This document shows, in pieces, positions 1 to 5,825 of a stretch of 12,461 nt of DNA. Numbering within the stretch: the stretch's first letter is position 1; every line of letters begins with the position of its first letter. This DNA comes from Neptuniibacter sp. Its GTDB lineage: Bacteria > Pseudomonadota > Gammaproteobacteria > Pseudomonadales > Balneatricaceae. The notes below the pieces were generated by a model, which was not told where the DNA came from, searched no databases, and was given only the letters and a program-made list of their open reading frames with translations. Location: positions 1-12,461 of the forward strand of contig JASBRM010000388.1 in NCBI GenBank assembly GCA_030149405.1, read 5' to 3'. A program made the translations under genes and the position numbers.

Positions 1-16
1 CATCAGCCAATCAGAT

Positions 17-1486
17 TTAGCTTACTTTGATCAGCTCAACCGTTCCGTCTTCGTTAACCTCAGCCATGTGGCCTTTTGGCTCTTCCAGGAACAGAAGCGT
101 GATAAAGCCAAGTACAGCAGTGGCAGCGATTACAGTGAAGAACGTAGAGTAATCAACCATGGACAGAACAGTCAGGTAGAATACTGCACCTACGTTACCG
201 TAAGCACCTGTCATACCTGCGATCTGACCTGTCAGACGACGTTTGATCAGAGGTACTACTGCGAATACTGCACCTTCACCGGCCTGTACAAAGAAAGAAC
301 ATGCCATTGCAGCAGCAACTGCCAGGAACAGAGGCCATGTGCTGTCGATCATAGACATGGTCGCATAACCTGCAGCCAGACCTGCAGTCAGGATCAACAG
401 AGTTTTCTTACGACCGAAACGGTCACTGATCCAGCCACCACCCGGACGAGACATCAGATTCATGAAAGCGTATGCAGATGCCAGCAGACCCGCGTAAACC
501 ATGTCCAGCTCAAATACTTCTGAGAAGAACAGTGGCAGCATAGAAACAACCGCCAGTTCAGAACCGAAGGTTGCAAAGTAAAGAACGTTCAGTACCGCAA
601 CCTGCTTGAACTTGTACTGTTCAACTTCTGGGACCGGTTTAACGAAGATCTCTTTGTTTACCTTGTATGCGCTGAAGCAATCGTAAACAAAGATAACCGC
701 CAGAATAACGTAGATCGCTGTAGCGGCAATATCAGACAGAATAGAAACGCCTGCTGGGGACAGTTTCCATGTCAGCAGAGAAAGCGCAGCGTACATAGGC
801 AGCTTCATGATTAGCATGAAGTAGAAGTCACCTTTGCTGGTTACTTCCATACCACCGATTTTCTTTGGCTTGAAGTAAGTAGAACCCTTTGGTGTATCCG
901 ATACGTTTTTGTACCAGATAAAGCTGAAGATCAAGCTCATCGCACCTGTCAGGCCAACTGCGTAACGCCAGCCATCTTCACCACCGAAAACCAGTGCCAG
1001 AGTAGGCAGCAACATAGCGCCGGCAGCAGAACCAAAGTTACCCCAGCCCCCGTAAATGCCTTCTGCAGTACCCAGTTCGTTTGCCGGGAACCACTCACTT
1101 ACCATACGGATACCGATTACGAAGCCCGCACCGATGAAGCCCAATAGGAAACGGGAAACCGCAGCCTGAGCAAAGTCAGTGGACAGAGCAAACATAAAAC
1201 AAGGGATACTCGCGATAAACAACAGAGCTGCGTAAGTGATACGCGGGCCGTATTTATCGGTCAGCATGCCGATGATGATACGTGCCGGAATGGTTAGTGC
1301 TACGTTCAGGATCAGCAGTGTTTTAACTTCTGCTTTGGTCAGACCCAATGACTCCGCAATGGCACCCAGCAGTGGGGCATGGTTAAACCATACGAAGAAG
1401 GTGATAAAGAAAGCGATCCAGCTCATGTGCAGGATCTTCATTTTCCCGGTAAACGAGAAGAGGTTCAGTTTTCCACTTTCGCTCAT
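17..1486 (-). CDS. narK: MFS nitrate/nitrite transporter, NarK/NNP family
   Basis: Inner-membrane transporter of the nitrate/nitrite porter (NNP) family, probably bringing nitrate in and/or exchanging nitrite. Seen in the 489-residue protein: a helix-2 arginine (R69, in PARIIIG), the MFS loop DKYGPR (77-82), a first glycine-rich nitrate signature around 116-152 ending GGWGNFG, a second arginine in [15 protein letters not shown] (R347), and a second signature [10 protein letters not shown] (427-436). The two arginines match the substrate-binding pair known in NarK. Besides 12 expected helices, two more hydrophobic segments lie near 221-241 and 251-273 in the central loop, so 14 spans are possible. 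The ATG at 1484-1486 follows GAGG at a good distance. It is the fourth gene after nrtABD but has its own 259-nt leader with terminator, so expression can be uncoupled from the ABC genes. Direction of transport cannot be told from sequence; assimilatory uptake is inferred from context. Confidence 0.93.
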   Translation of the reverse strand: MSESGKLNLFSFTGKMKILHMSWIAFFITFFVWFNHAPLLGAIAESLGLTKAEVKTLLILNVALTIPARIIIGMLTDKYGPRITYAALLFIASIPCFMFALSTDFAQAAVSRFLLGFIGAGFVIGIRMVSEWFPANELGTAEGIYGGWGNFGSAAGAMLLPTLALVFGGEDGWRYAVGLTGAMSLIFSFIWYKNVSDTPKGSTYFKPKKIGGMEVTSKGDFYFMLIMKLPMYAALSLLTWKLSPAGVSILSDIAATAIYVILAVIFVYDCFSAYKVNKEIFVKPVPEVEQYKFKQVAVLNVLYFATFGSELAVVSMLPLFFSEVFELDMVYAGLLASAYAFMNLMSRPGGGWISDRFGRKKTLLILTAGLAAGYATMSMIDSTWPLFLAVAAAMACSFFVQAGEGAVFAVVPLIKRRLTGQIAGMTGAYGNVGAVFYLTVLSMVDYSTFFTVIAATAVLGFITLLFLEEPKGHMAEVNEDGTVELIKVS

Positions 1487-1535
1487 GTTCTTGGCCTCAA
1501 GAATAGTTATAAATTTTCTAATTTTTTAAATTTCA

Positions 1536-1603
1536 AAAACAAAAAAGGCGTTCAAACTTTTCATATTCCTCAAACCTTGAGGGATGAAAGTTTGAACGCC
1601 TTT
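1536..1603 (-). terminator. Leader attenuator (intrinsic terminator) upstream of narK
   Basis: Read on the minus strand, a perfect 17-bp stem (1587-1603 with 1544-1560) continues after a bulge into CAT/ATG and a 6-bp CCTCAA/TTGAGG stem with a 3-nt loop, and is followed by TTTTTTGTTTTT. This is a textbook intrinsic terminator. It sits 50 nt upstream of the narK ATG, so it would stop transcripts coming from nrtD before they reach narK. Its 5' arm overlaps the hexaloop hairpin at 1592-1609, which makes it a likely attenuator controlled by NasT rather than a simple operon end. Confidence 0.85.
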
Positions 1604-1609
1604 GTTCAA
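1592..1609 (-). promoter_or_regulatory. ANTAR-type hexaloop hairpin (P2) in narK leader
   Basis: The minus-strand RNA forms a 6-bp stem TTGAAC/GTTCAA closing a six-base loop AAAGGC, with A at loop position 1 and G at position 4. That is the pattern known for RNA targets of ANTAR proteins such as NasR, EutV and NasT. Loop and 3' arm are the same bases that form the 5' arm of the terminator at 1536-1603, so the two folds exclude each other. Inference: NasT binding stabilises this hairpin and lets transcription continue into narK. Confidence 0.65.
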
Positions 1610-1705
1610 TGCTTTGTAGGAGTGCGACTCTTTTTAAGAGTTGTGCCTCAGACTGGTGCGTATTAGTGCGCTTTCTGAGTGCTGTGCACTGCTTTGGTTT
1701 TATAT
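1610..1705 (-). other. Middle of the nrtD-narK leader
   Basis: No gene was seen here. On the minus strand it can form two small hairpins: AGTGC/GCACT with a 3-nt loop (1678-1690) and ACTCTT/AAGAGT with a 3-nt loop (1627-1641). Neither has an ANTAR-type loop or a U-run. No sigma-54 element was found, so narK most likely depends on transcription entering from nrtABD. Confidence 0.4.
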
Positions 1706-1737
1706 AACCCGATATATCAACGTTGATAATGCGGGTT
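1706..1737 (-). promoter_or_regulatory. Candidate ANTAR P1 hairpin after nrtD
   Basis: An inverted repeat AACCCG/CGGGTT (6 bp) encloses, across a 3x3 internal loop, a TATC/GATA stem with loop AACGTT. The loop again has A1 and G4 and a C-G closing pair. It begins about 9 nt after the nrtD stop codon. No U-run follows on either strand, so it is not a terminator. It may be the first of the two hairpins in an ANTAR target whose second hairpin is at 1592-1609, but the linker of about 96 nt is long, so the pairing is tentative. It could instead protect the 3' end of the nrtABD message. Confidence 0.4.
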
Positions 1738-1745
1738 AATGCACC

Positions 1746-2636
1746 TTAAGCGGCTTTCTCCTTTTTATCTGTTGCAGCATCTTGCACAGGTTGTGCCACT
1801 TCTTCGCTGTCAGACTTTTTTTCAGCAGATTTCTCGCTTTCGTCTGGCTTACGCTGTTTTTCGTACAGGAAGGTCAGAACTTCATGGCGATAGTGGTTGT
1901 ACTGTGGGTCATCAGCCAGTGCGATACGGTCACGTGGTCGAGGCAACTCTATATCTAGAATTTCACCTACAGTAGCTGCTGGTCCGTTAGTCATCATCAC
2001 AATACGGTCTGACAGCAATACTGCTTCATCCACGTCATGGGTGATCATGATAACGGTGTTATTCAGGTCTTTCTGGATCTCCATCAGGGAATCCTGAAGG
2101 TGAGCTCGGGTCAAGGCATCCAATGCACCAAACGGCTCATCCATCAGCATAACTGTTGGTTCCATTGCTAGGGCGCGTGCGATACCCACACGTTGCTTCA
2201 TGCCGCCAGAGATTTCATCTGGACGTTTGTGCATGGCGTGGTCCATGTGTACCAGATGCAGGTTATGCTCGATCCACTCTTTCATCTCTGCTTTGGATTT
2301 GGATTTACCAAATACCTGCTTAACAGCCAGCTCTACGTTTTCGTATGCTGTTAGCCATGGCAGCAGAGAGTGGTTTTGGAAGACTACGGCACGTTCAGGG
2401 CCTGGAGCATTTACTTCTTTACCGTCCAGAAGGCAGCCGCCTTTTGTTGCCTGGTAAAGACCCGCTACGATATTCAATACTGTGGATTTACCACAACCCG
2501 AGTGACCAATCAGGGAAACGAATTCACCTTTGTTGATGGTCAGGTTTACATCCTGCAGGGCTTTAAAAGGACCGTTAGGAGTAGGGAAGTCGATATCTAC
2601 TTTTGTAAGTTCTAAATGCTTTGGAGGCTGACTCAT
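1746..2636 (-). CDS. nrtD: Nitrate ABC transporter ATP-binding protein
   Basis: Cytoplasmic ATPase that powers nitrate import with NrtA and NrtB (the equivalents are called NasD in the nasFED systems). In the 296-residue protein: Walker A GHSGCGKST (44-52), Q-loop glutamine Q87 in VFQNHSLLPW, ABC signature ISGGMKQR (142-149), Walker B VMLMDEP (162-168), D-loop ALD (171-173) and switch histidine H200. The nitrate/taurine/sulfonate ATPase family fits. The last 40 or so residues form a charged Lys/Glu/Ser-rich tail with no recognisable domain. Only one ATPase gene is present, with no fused ATPase/binding-protein NrtC as in cyanobacteria, so a homodimer is expected. The ATG follows AGGAG with an 8-nt gap, just after an intercistronic hairpin. 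Confidence 0.95.
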   Translation of the reverse strand: MSQPPKHLELTKVDIDFPTPNGPFKALQDVNLTINKGEFVSLIGHSGCGKSTVLNIVAGLYQATKGGCLLDGKEVNAPGPERAVVFQNHSLLPWLTAYENVELAVKQVFGKSKSKAEMKEWIEHNLHLVHMDHAMHKRPDEISGGMKQRVGIARALAMEPTVMLMDEPFGALDALTRAHLQDSLMEIQKDLNNTVIMITHDVDEAVLLSDRIVMMTNGPAATVGEILDIELPRPRDRIALADDPQYNHYRHEVLTFLYEKQRKPDESEKSAEKKSDSEEVAQPVQDAATDKKEKAA

Positions 2637-2649
2637 AATGTTTCTCCTG

Positions 2650-2670
2650 CTGAGGGGTATGCCCCCTCAG
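2650..2670 (-). repeat. Intercistronic hairpin nrtB/nrtD
   Basis: A perfect 8-bp stem CTGAGGGG/CCCCTCAG with a 5-nt loop lies in the 54-nt gap between nrtB and nrtD, ending just before the AGGAG of nrtD. No U-run follows, so it is not an intrinsic terminator. It may slow 3' exonucleases or tune nrtD translation. Confidence 0.6.
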
Positions 2671-2690
2671 GCAATAAATTCTCTAATCTC

Positions 2691-3677
2691 TTAACGAAGT
2701 ACTGCAGTTTTGTCCCAGGACACCTTTTTCTGGATCATCAGCATAGTGCGATCAAGAAGGAAGCCGATCAGACCGATAACAAGTACGGCTACCATGATGC
2801 GTCCAAGTGAGCTTGAGCTACCGTTCTGGAACTCATCCCAGACGAACTTACCCAGGCCAGGGTTCTGCGCCAGCATTTCTGCGGCGATCAATACCATCCA
2901 AGCGATACCCAGTGACAGACGCAGGCCTGTAAAGATCATCGGGATTGAAGATGGCAGTACAATTTTCGTTACGTGTGCTAACCAGCTCAGACGTAAAACC
3001 TGAGATACGTTTTGCAGATCTTTACTGATGCTGGATACACCAACCGCAGTGTTCAGAAGTGTTGGCCATAGGCAGCACAGAGATACAGTGATCAGTGAAG
3101 TAATAAACGACTTGGCAAACATTGGGTCTTTACTTACGTACACAGCACTCACAACCATGGTTACAAGTGGCAGCCATGCCAGCGGTGATACCGGCTTAAA
3201 CAGCTGGATCAGAGGGTTGAATGCTGAATACAGTGTATTGTTCAAACCAATTGCGATACCCGCAGGAATGGCAATCAGTGACGCCAGAACAAAACCGGCC
3301 ATAACAGTGAACAGACTTGTACCTATCTGATCGAAGAAAGTTGGGTTGCCGGTATATGGGCGGATTTTAACTTTTGCATCAGGGTTTTTGGCCAGTTTTT
3401 TGGCGTTACGTTCTTCCTGACGCTTGATGAACGAAGCTTCTTTATCACGTTCAGCAATGTGTTCATTAATTAGGTTTACGCTTTGTTCGTAAACTGCAAC
3501 AGGGCCTGGAAATGCACCCAGTGATGTTTTGATGCTCTTAGCGCCGATTTCCCATACAAACAGGAAAAGTACTAGACCAATCAGAGGTACCAGCAGGGAC
3601 TTAGCTAGTTTCCCGAAGTTGGCTATTGGATTTTCAAAAAAGGCACTGATGCCCGATAGTGCGGATGTATTACTCAT
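2691..3677 (-). CDS. nrtB: Nitrate ABC transporter permease
   Basis: Inner-membrane permease forming the nitrate channel with NrtA (binding protein) and NrtD (ATPase). The 328-residue protein has a first hydrophobic helix at about 26-44, then a long charged stretch of about 40 residues (75-112), then the BPD_transp_1-type core from about 119 to 312 with several helices. The ATPase-coupling loop is seen as AAEMLAQNPGLGKFVWDEF (265-283), matching the EAA---G motif of this family. It is close to NrtB/CmpB and related to SsuC/TauC permeases. The charged insert between helices 1 and 2 is longer than in SsuC-type permeases. The ATG is preceded by GGGGGAG about 11 nt upstream. It follows nrtA after 67 nt that contain a very stable hairpin, so it is probably made in lower amount than NrtA. 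Confidence 0.94.
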   Translation of the reverse strand: MSNTSALSGISAFFENPIANFGKLAKSLLVPLIGLVLFLFVWEIGAKSIKTSLGAFPGPVAVYEQSVNLINEHIAERDKEASFIKRQEERNAKKLAKNPDAKVKIRPYTGNPTFFDQIGTSLFTVMAGFVLASLIAIPAGIAIGLNNTLYSAFNPLIQLFKPVSPLAWLPLVTMVVSAVYVSKDPMFAKSFITSLITVSLCCLWPTLLNTAVGVSSISKDLQNVSQVLRLSWLAHVTKIVLPSSIPMIFTGLRLSLGIAWMVLIAAEMLAQNPGLGKFVWDEFQNGSSSSLGRIMVAVLVIGLIGFLLDRTMLMIQKKVSWDKTAVLR

Positions 3678-3705
3678 AGCTTGTTACTCCCCCGTTGATC
3701 TGAAT

Positions 3706-3725
3706 TCCCCTCCCGAAGGAGGGGA
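3706..3725 (-). repeat. Intercistronic UUCG-tetraloop hairpin nrtA/nrtB
   Basis: On the minus strand an 8-bp GC-rich stem TCCCCTCC/GGAGGGGA is closed by a C(UUCG)G tetraloop, one of the most stable RNA hairpins known. It lies 20 nt after the nrtA stop with no U-run behind it. In binding-protein ABC operons such hairpins commonly protect the upstream message, giving more binding protein than permease. That role is inferred here. Confidence 0.7.
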
Positions 3726-3744
3726 GACTTGCTAAGCAGGTGGT

Positions 3745-5124
3745 TTAGATCTGCTGATCAGGTTTCAGACCAATCTTGAACTTAGTTAGGTATTCGTTTG
3801 GCTTCTTACCATCGTAAGTAACGTTATCGATGAAGTGAGTCTGTGGAGCACGGAAACCATCTTCAGTAGAGAAGTCTGGGAACATGTCTGCAGACATTTT
3901 ACCTTCAGCGATCAGCTCTTTAGCTGCCTGAGCGTAGATGTCAGGACGGTATACCTTCTTAGCGATATCCATGAACCACTGGTCAGATTTAGGCTCAGCA
4001 ATCTGACCCCAACGACGCATCTGAGTCAGGTACCAGATAGCATCTGAGTAGTATGGGTAAGTCGCGTTGTAACGGAAGAATACGTTGAAGTCTGGCACTT
4101 CACGCTTATCGCCTTTCTCATACTCGAATGTACCCGTCATAGAGTTAGCGATTACGTCGTAGTCAGCGCCTACGTAGTTAGGCTGAGACAGAATCTTCAC
4201 TGCTTCTGGGCGGTTTGCGTTGTTGTCATCATCCAGCCATTTAGCTGCACGGATCATCGCTTTAACTACACGCAGGTGAGTGTTCGGGTTTGCATCAGAC
4301 CATTCTTTAGATACACCGAATACTTTCTCTGGGTTATCTTTCCAGATCTCGTAGTCAGTGATTACAGGTACACCAATACCTTTGAATACAGCCTGCTGGT
4401 TCCATGGCTCACCTACGCAGTAACCGTAGATAGTGCCCGCTTCCAGAGTAGCTGGCATCTGTGGAGGAGGCGTTACAGACAGCAGTGCATCTGCATCGAT
4501 AGTACCTGAAGTGTCACCTTTATGTGGTGCGTAGTAACCTGGGTGGATGTCACCCGCAGCCAGCCAGTAACGCAGTTCGTAGTTATGGGTAGAAACCGGG
4601 AATACCATACCCATGTTGAACGGCTTACCTTCGTCTTTATACTTCTCTACAACAGGTTTCAGGGCGTCAGCTTTAATTGGGTGTACTGGACGGCCATCAG
4701 CCATTTTAGGAATGTTTGGCTTCATCTGATCCCAGATATCGTTAGATACTGTGATCGCGTTACCATTCAGGTCCATAGAGAATGCAGTAATGATGTGTGC
4801 CTGGGTACCGAAACCGATTGTTGCACCCAGAGGCTGACCAGCAAGCATATGCGCGCCGTCCAGCTGACCGTCAATTACACGGTCTAGAAGAACTTTCCAG
4901 TTTGCCTGTGCTTCAAGAGTTACATACAGGCCTTCGTCTTCGAAGTAACCGTTTTCGTATGCAACCGCTAAAGGAGCCATATCGGTCAACTTAATGAAAC
5001 CGAACTTCAGATCTTCCTTTTCAGGCTCACCGATAGCAGCCCATGCAGGTACTGTAACTAATGAAGCAGCAAGTACTGCACCGCTGATAACTTTGCTTAA
5101 TAGAGCCTTTTTCTTCTTAAGCAT
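3745..5124 (-). CDS. nrtA: Periplasmic nitrate-binding protein of the ABC importer
   Basis: Solute-binding protein that captures nitrate in the periplasm and delivers it to NrtB. The protein is 459 residues, normal for NrtA/CmpA. It has a Sec signal peptide: four lysines (3-6), a hydrophobic core, and a likely cut after PAWA (residue 29). The mature part starts with the family pattern [40 protein letters not shown] and [12 protein letters not shown] follow, all typical of the NrtA/NasF family. The ATG at 5122-5124 is chosen because GGAGG lies 8 nt before it. The in-frame TTG at 5139 would overlap that binding site and put acidic residues ahead of the signal peptide. First gene of the nrtABD-narK operon. 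It is preceded by a sigma-54 promoter and an ANTAR leader with terminator. It is clearly paralogous to nasS, the leaderless sensor 0.7 kb away. Confidence 0.95.
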   Translation of the reverse strand: MLKKKKALLSKVISGAVLAASLVTVPAWAAIGEPEKEDLKFGFIKLTDMAPLAVAYENGYFEDEGLYVTLEAQANWKVLLDRVIDGQLDGAHMLAGQPLGATIGFGTQAHIITAFSMDLNGNAITVSNDIWDQMKPNIPKMADGRPVHPIKADALKPVVEKYKDEGKPFNMGMVFPVSTHNYELRYWLAAGDIHPGYYAPHKGDTSGTIDADALLSVTPPPQMPATLEAGTIYGYCVGEPWNQQAVFKGIGVPVITDYEIWKDNPEKVFGVSKEWSDANPNTHLRVVKAMIRAAKWLDDDNNANRPEAVKILSQPNYVGADYDVIANSMTGTFEYEKGDKREVPDFNVFFRYNATYPYYSDAIWYLTQMRRWGQIAEPKSDQWFMDIAKKVYRPDIYAQAAKELIAEGKMSADMFPDFSTEDGFRAPQTHFIDNVTYDGKKPNEYLTKFKIGLKPDQQI

Positions 5125-5144
5125 GGATCGTTCCTCCAAATCTT

Positions 5145-5200
5145 AAAAACAAAAAGGCGCCGAACATGATCACATCGTTGTGATCCGTCGAGGCGCCTTT
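5145..5200 (-). terminator. Leader attenuator (intrinsic terminator) upstream of nrtA
   Basis: On the minus strand, arms AAAGGCGCC (5192-5200) and GGCGCCTTT (5153-5161) make a 9-bp stem followed by TTTTTGTTTTT. Inside sits a second perfect stem GATCAC/GTGATC with loop AACGAT. It ends 20 nt before the nrtA ATG and overlaps no coding sequence, so it must stop transcription before nrtA unless prevented. This is the arrangement known for nitrate-responsive nas leaders controlled by NasR or NasT. Confidence 0.85.
5168..5185 (-). promoter_or_regulatory. Hexaloop hairpin AACGAT inside the nrtA terminator
   Basis: The 6-bp stem GATCAC/GTGATC closes a six-base loop AACGAT with A1 and G4, nested in the apical part of the terminator at 5145-5200. 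It has the ANTAR-target loop pattern but does not compete with the outer terminator stem. It could be an extra NasT contact site or just a stable terminator tip. Confidence 0.4.
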
Positions 5201-5203
5201 GCC
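5192..5203 (-). promoter_or_regulatory. Candidate ANTAR P2 hairpin in nrtA leader
   Basis: Minus-strand GGC/GCC closes the hexaloop AAAGGC, the same loop sequence as P2 of the narK leader, again made from the 5' arm of the terminator. The stem is only 3 bp, so it would need protein binding to hold. Its recurrence in both leaders with different stem bases is the main argument for it. Confidence 0.4.
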
Positions 5204-5236
5204 AAAAAATAAAATGTTAGACTGTTAGGTCAACTA

Positions 5237-5258
5237 CGTGCACCGCCATTGGTTCACG
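5237..5258 (-). promoter_or_regulatory. ANTAR P1 hairpin at the 5' end of the nrtA leader
   Basis: Minus-strand CGTGAACC pairs with GGTGCACG (7 pairs and one A-G mismatch) around the six-base loop AATGGC, which has A1 and G4 and a C-G closing pair. It begins about 6 nt downstream of the start site predicted from the sigma-54 promoter at 5275-5290, which supports it being the first structure of the leader. Inferred ligand: NasT. Confidence 0.6.
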
Positions 5259-5274
5259 ATTTTTATTAAACAAA

Positions 5275-5290
5275 AGCATTAGGTGTGCCA
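5275..5290 (-). promoter_or_regulatory. Sigma-54 promoter of nrtABD-narK
   Basis: Minus-strand TGGCACACCTAATGCT matches 11 of 12 defined positions of TGGCACRNNNNTTGCW, with the required GG-N10-GC spacing. The predicted start is near 5264, giving a leader of about 140 nt before nrtA. Sigma-54 control with NtrC is the established pattern for nas genes in proteobacteria. No convincing 17-bp NtrC site was found upstream. Confidence 0.75.
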
Positions 5291-5352
5291 TTTTTTAAAA
5301 ATCTATATAAATCAATATGATATTTTAAATATTGGTGAATATTTACAAGTCT

Positions 5353-5368
5353 GGTTGGTTTTTTGCGC
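5353..5368 (+). promoter_or_regulatory. Possible sigma-54 promoter of the ABM gene
   Basis: TGGTTGGTTTTTTGCG keeps GG-N10-GC and the TTGC core but matches only about 8 of 12 consensus positions. It is correctly placed 128 bp before the ABM ATG. It is weaker than the other three sigma-54 matches and could be chance. Confidence 0.3.
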
Positions 5369-5386
5369 TGCACAATAGTGCGGCGC
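5365..5386. repeat. 9-bp dyad in the nrtA upstream region
   Basis: GCGCTGCAC and GTGCGGCGC form an inverted repeat (one T-G position) around AATA. The core GCAC-N4-GTGC resembles an NtrC site but has spacing 4 rather than 7, so an NtrC assignment is not supported. It could be an operator or, on the plus strand, an RNA hairpin. Confidence 0.4.
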
Positions 5387-5390
5387 TGAG

Positions 5391-5446
5391 GGGTAAAAGT
5401 GCAAAATTGGGGCATCTTTTAATTGTGGTTTTCACTTTTGTTACCC
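5391..5446. repeat. Imperfect dyad upstream of nrtA
   Basis: GGGTAA + AAGTG + AAAA on the left (5391-5406) is mirrored by TTTT + CACTT + TTACCC on the right (5429-5446), with a 1-nt and a 3-nt offset. Its centre is about 128 bp from the nrtA -24 element. It may be an enhancer-type operator, or a hairpin in the ABM leader if the plus-strand start is near 5378. Confidence 0.4.
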
Positions 5447-5496
5447 TAACTTAGTGCACGCAATTTTGAGTAAATCCACATAAAGGAAGCAAATTA

Positions 5497-5823
5497 ATGG
5501 ATGCAAAATTCGCGGTAATTTTTAAAGCCGAACTTAAGGGTGTAATTACTCAGGGAGGTAACCCTGCCACAAAGAGTTATCTGAAAACTGCAGAAAGAAT
5601 GAGGTCGTTAGCCATCAATGAGTATGGTTGTCTTGATTTCGTCAGTGTGCAAGAAGGCAGAAATGAAATTTCTATCTCATATTGGGAGAGTGAGCAGGCT
5701 ATTCTGGCCTGGAAAAACAATCCGGAGCATCAGGCTGCGCAACAAAAAGGCGCGCAAGAGTGGTACCAGGGCTACAGTGTTGAAGTTGTTGAGCTGAAGA
5801 GGCAATATCATTCAGGACGTTAA
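5497..5823 (+). CDS. Small ABM-superfamily protein (antibiotic biosynthesis monooxygenase fold)
   Basis: A 108-residue soluble protein with no signal peptide or membrane segment. It fits the dimeric alpha/beta ABM fold (YgiN, heme-degrading and quinol monooxygenase relatives). Seen: N-terminal strand FAVIFKAEL, a helix with AERMRSLAINEYGCLDFVSV (51-70), then the family-like pattern ISISYWESEQAILAWKNNPEHQAAQQKG, where a strand, a W-E turn and a helix ending N-P-E-H are characteristic. Catalytic residues and substrate cannot be assigned. The ATG follows AAGGAAG at a good spacing. It diverges from nrtA and ends 2 bp from the nasS stop, so the nitrate genes enclose it. A role tied to nitrate or nitrite metabolism, or to reactive nitrogen, is possible but only inferred from position. 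Confidence 0.8.
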   Translation: MDAKFAVIFKAELKGVITQGGNPATKSYLKTAERMRSLAINEYGCLDFVSVQEGRNEISISYWESEQAILAWKNNPEHQAAQQKGAQEWYQGYSVEVVELKRQYHSGR

Positions 5824-5825
5824 CC

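Larger units (their letters stand above)
5291..5496. promoter_or_regulatory. Divergent regulatory region nrtA / ABM gene
   Basis: No gene was seen here. The nrtA-proximal part (5291-5345) is very AT-rich. The rest holds a candidate plus-strand sigma-54 element (5353-5368), a compact dyad (5365-5386) and a larger imperfect dyad (5391-5446). Both dyads lie about 75-170 bp upstream of the nrtA -24/-12 element, where sigma-54 enhancer sites usually sit. AAGGAAG at 5483-5489 is the ribosome binding site of the ABM gene. Confidence 0.5.

Noticed and set aside
68..523. Plus-strand open frame opposite narK
   Set aside because: It is antisense to conserved NarK helices; its Cys/Thr-rich composition is typical of a reverse-frame artefact.
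1697..1728. Sigma-70 promoter for narK (TTATCA - 17 - TATATA, minus strand)
   Set aside because: It overlaps the dyad, is AT-rich and matches weakly; the -35 box is poor, so it is not listed as a feature.
1706..1737. Terminator of the nrtABD operon
   Set aside because: The stem is good, but no T-run follows on either strand.
5125..5139. TTG start for nrtA at 5139
   Set aside because: It lies within the GGAGG that serves ATG 5124 and would add E-E-R-S ahead of a clean Sec signal peptide.
5365..5386. NtrC binding site
   Set aside because: GCAC and GTGC are 4 nt apart instead of the 7 nt in the known 17-bp site, so it is reported only as an unassigned dyad.
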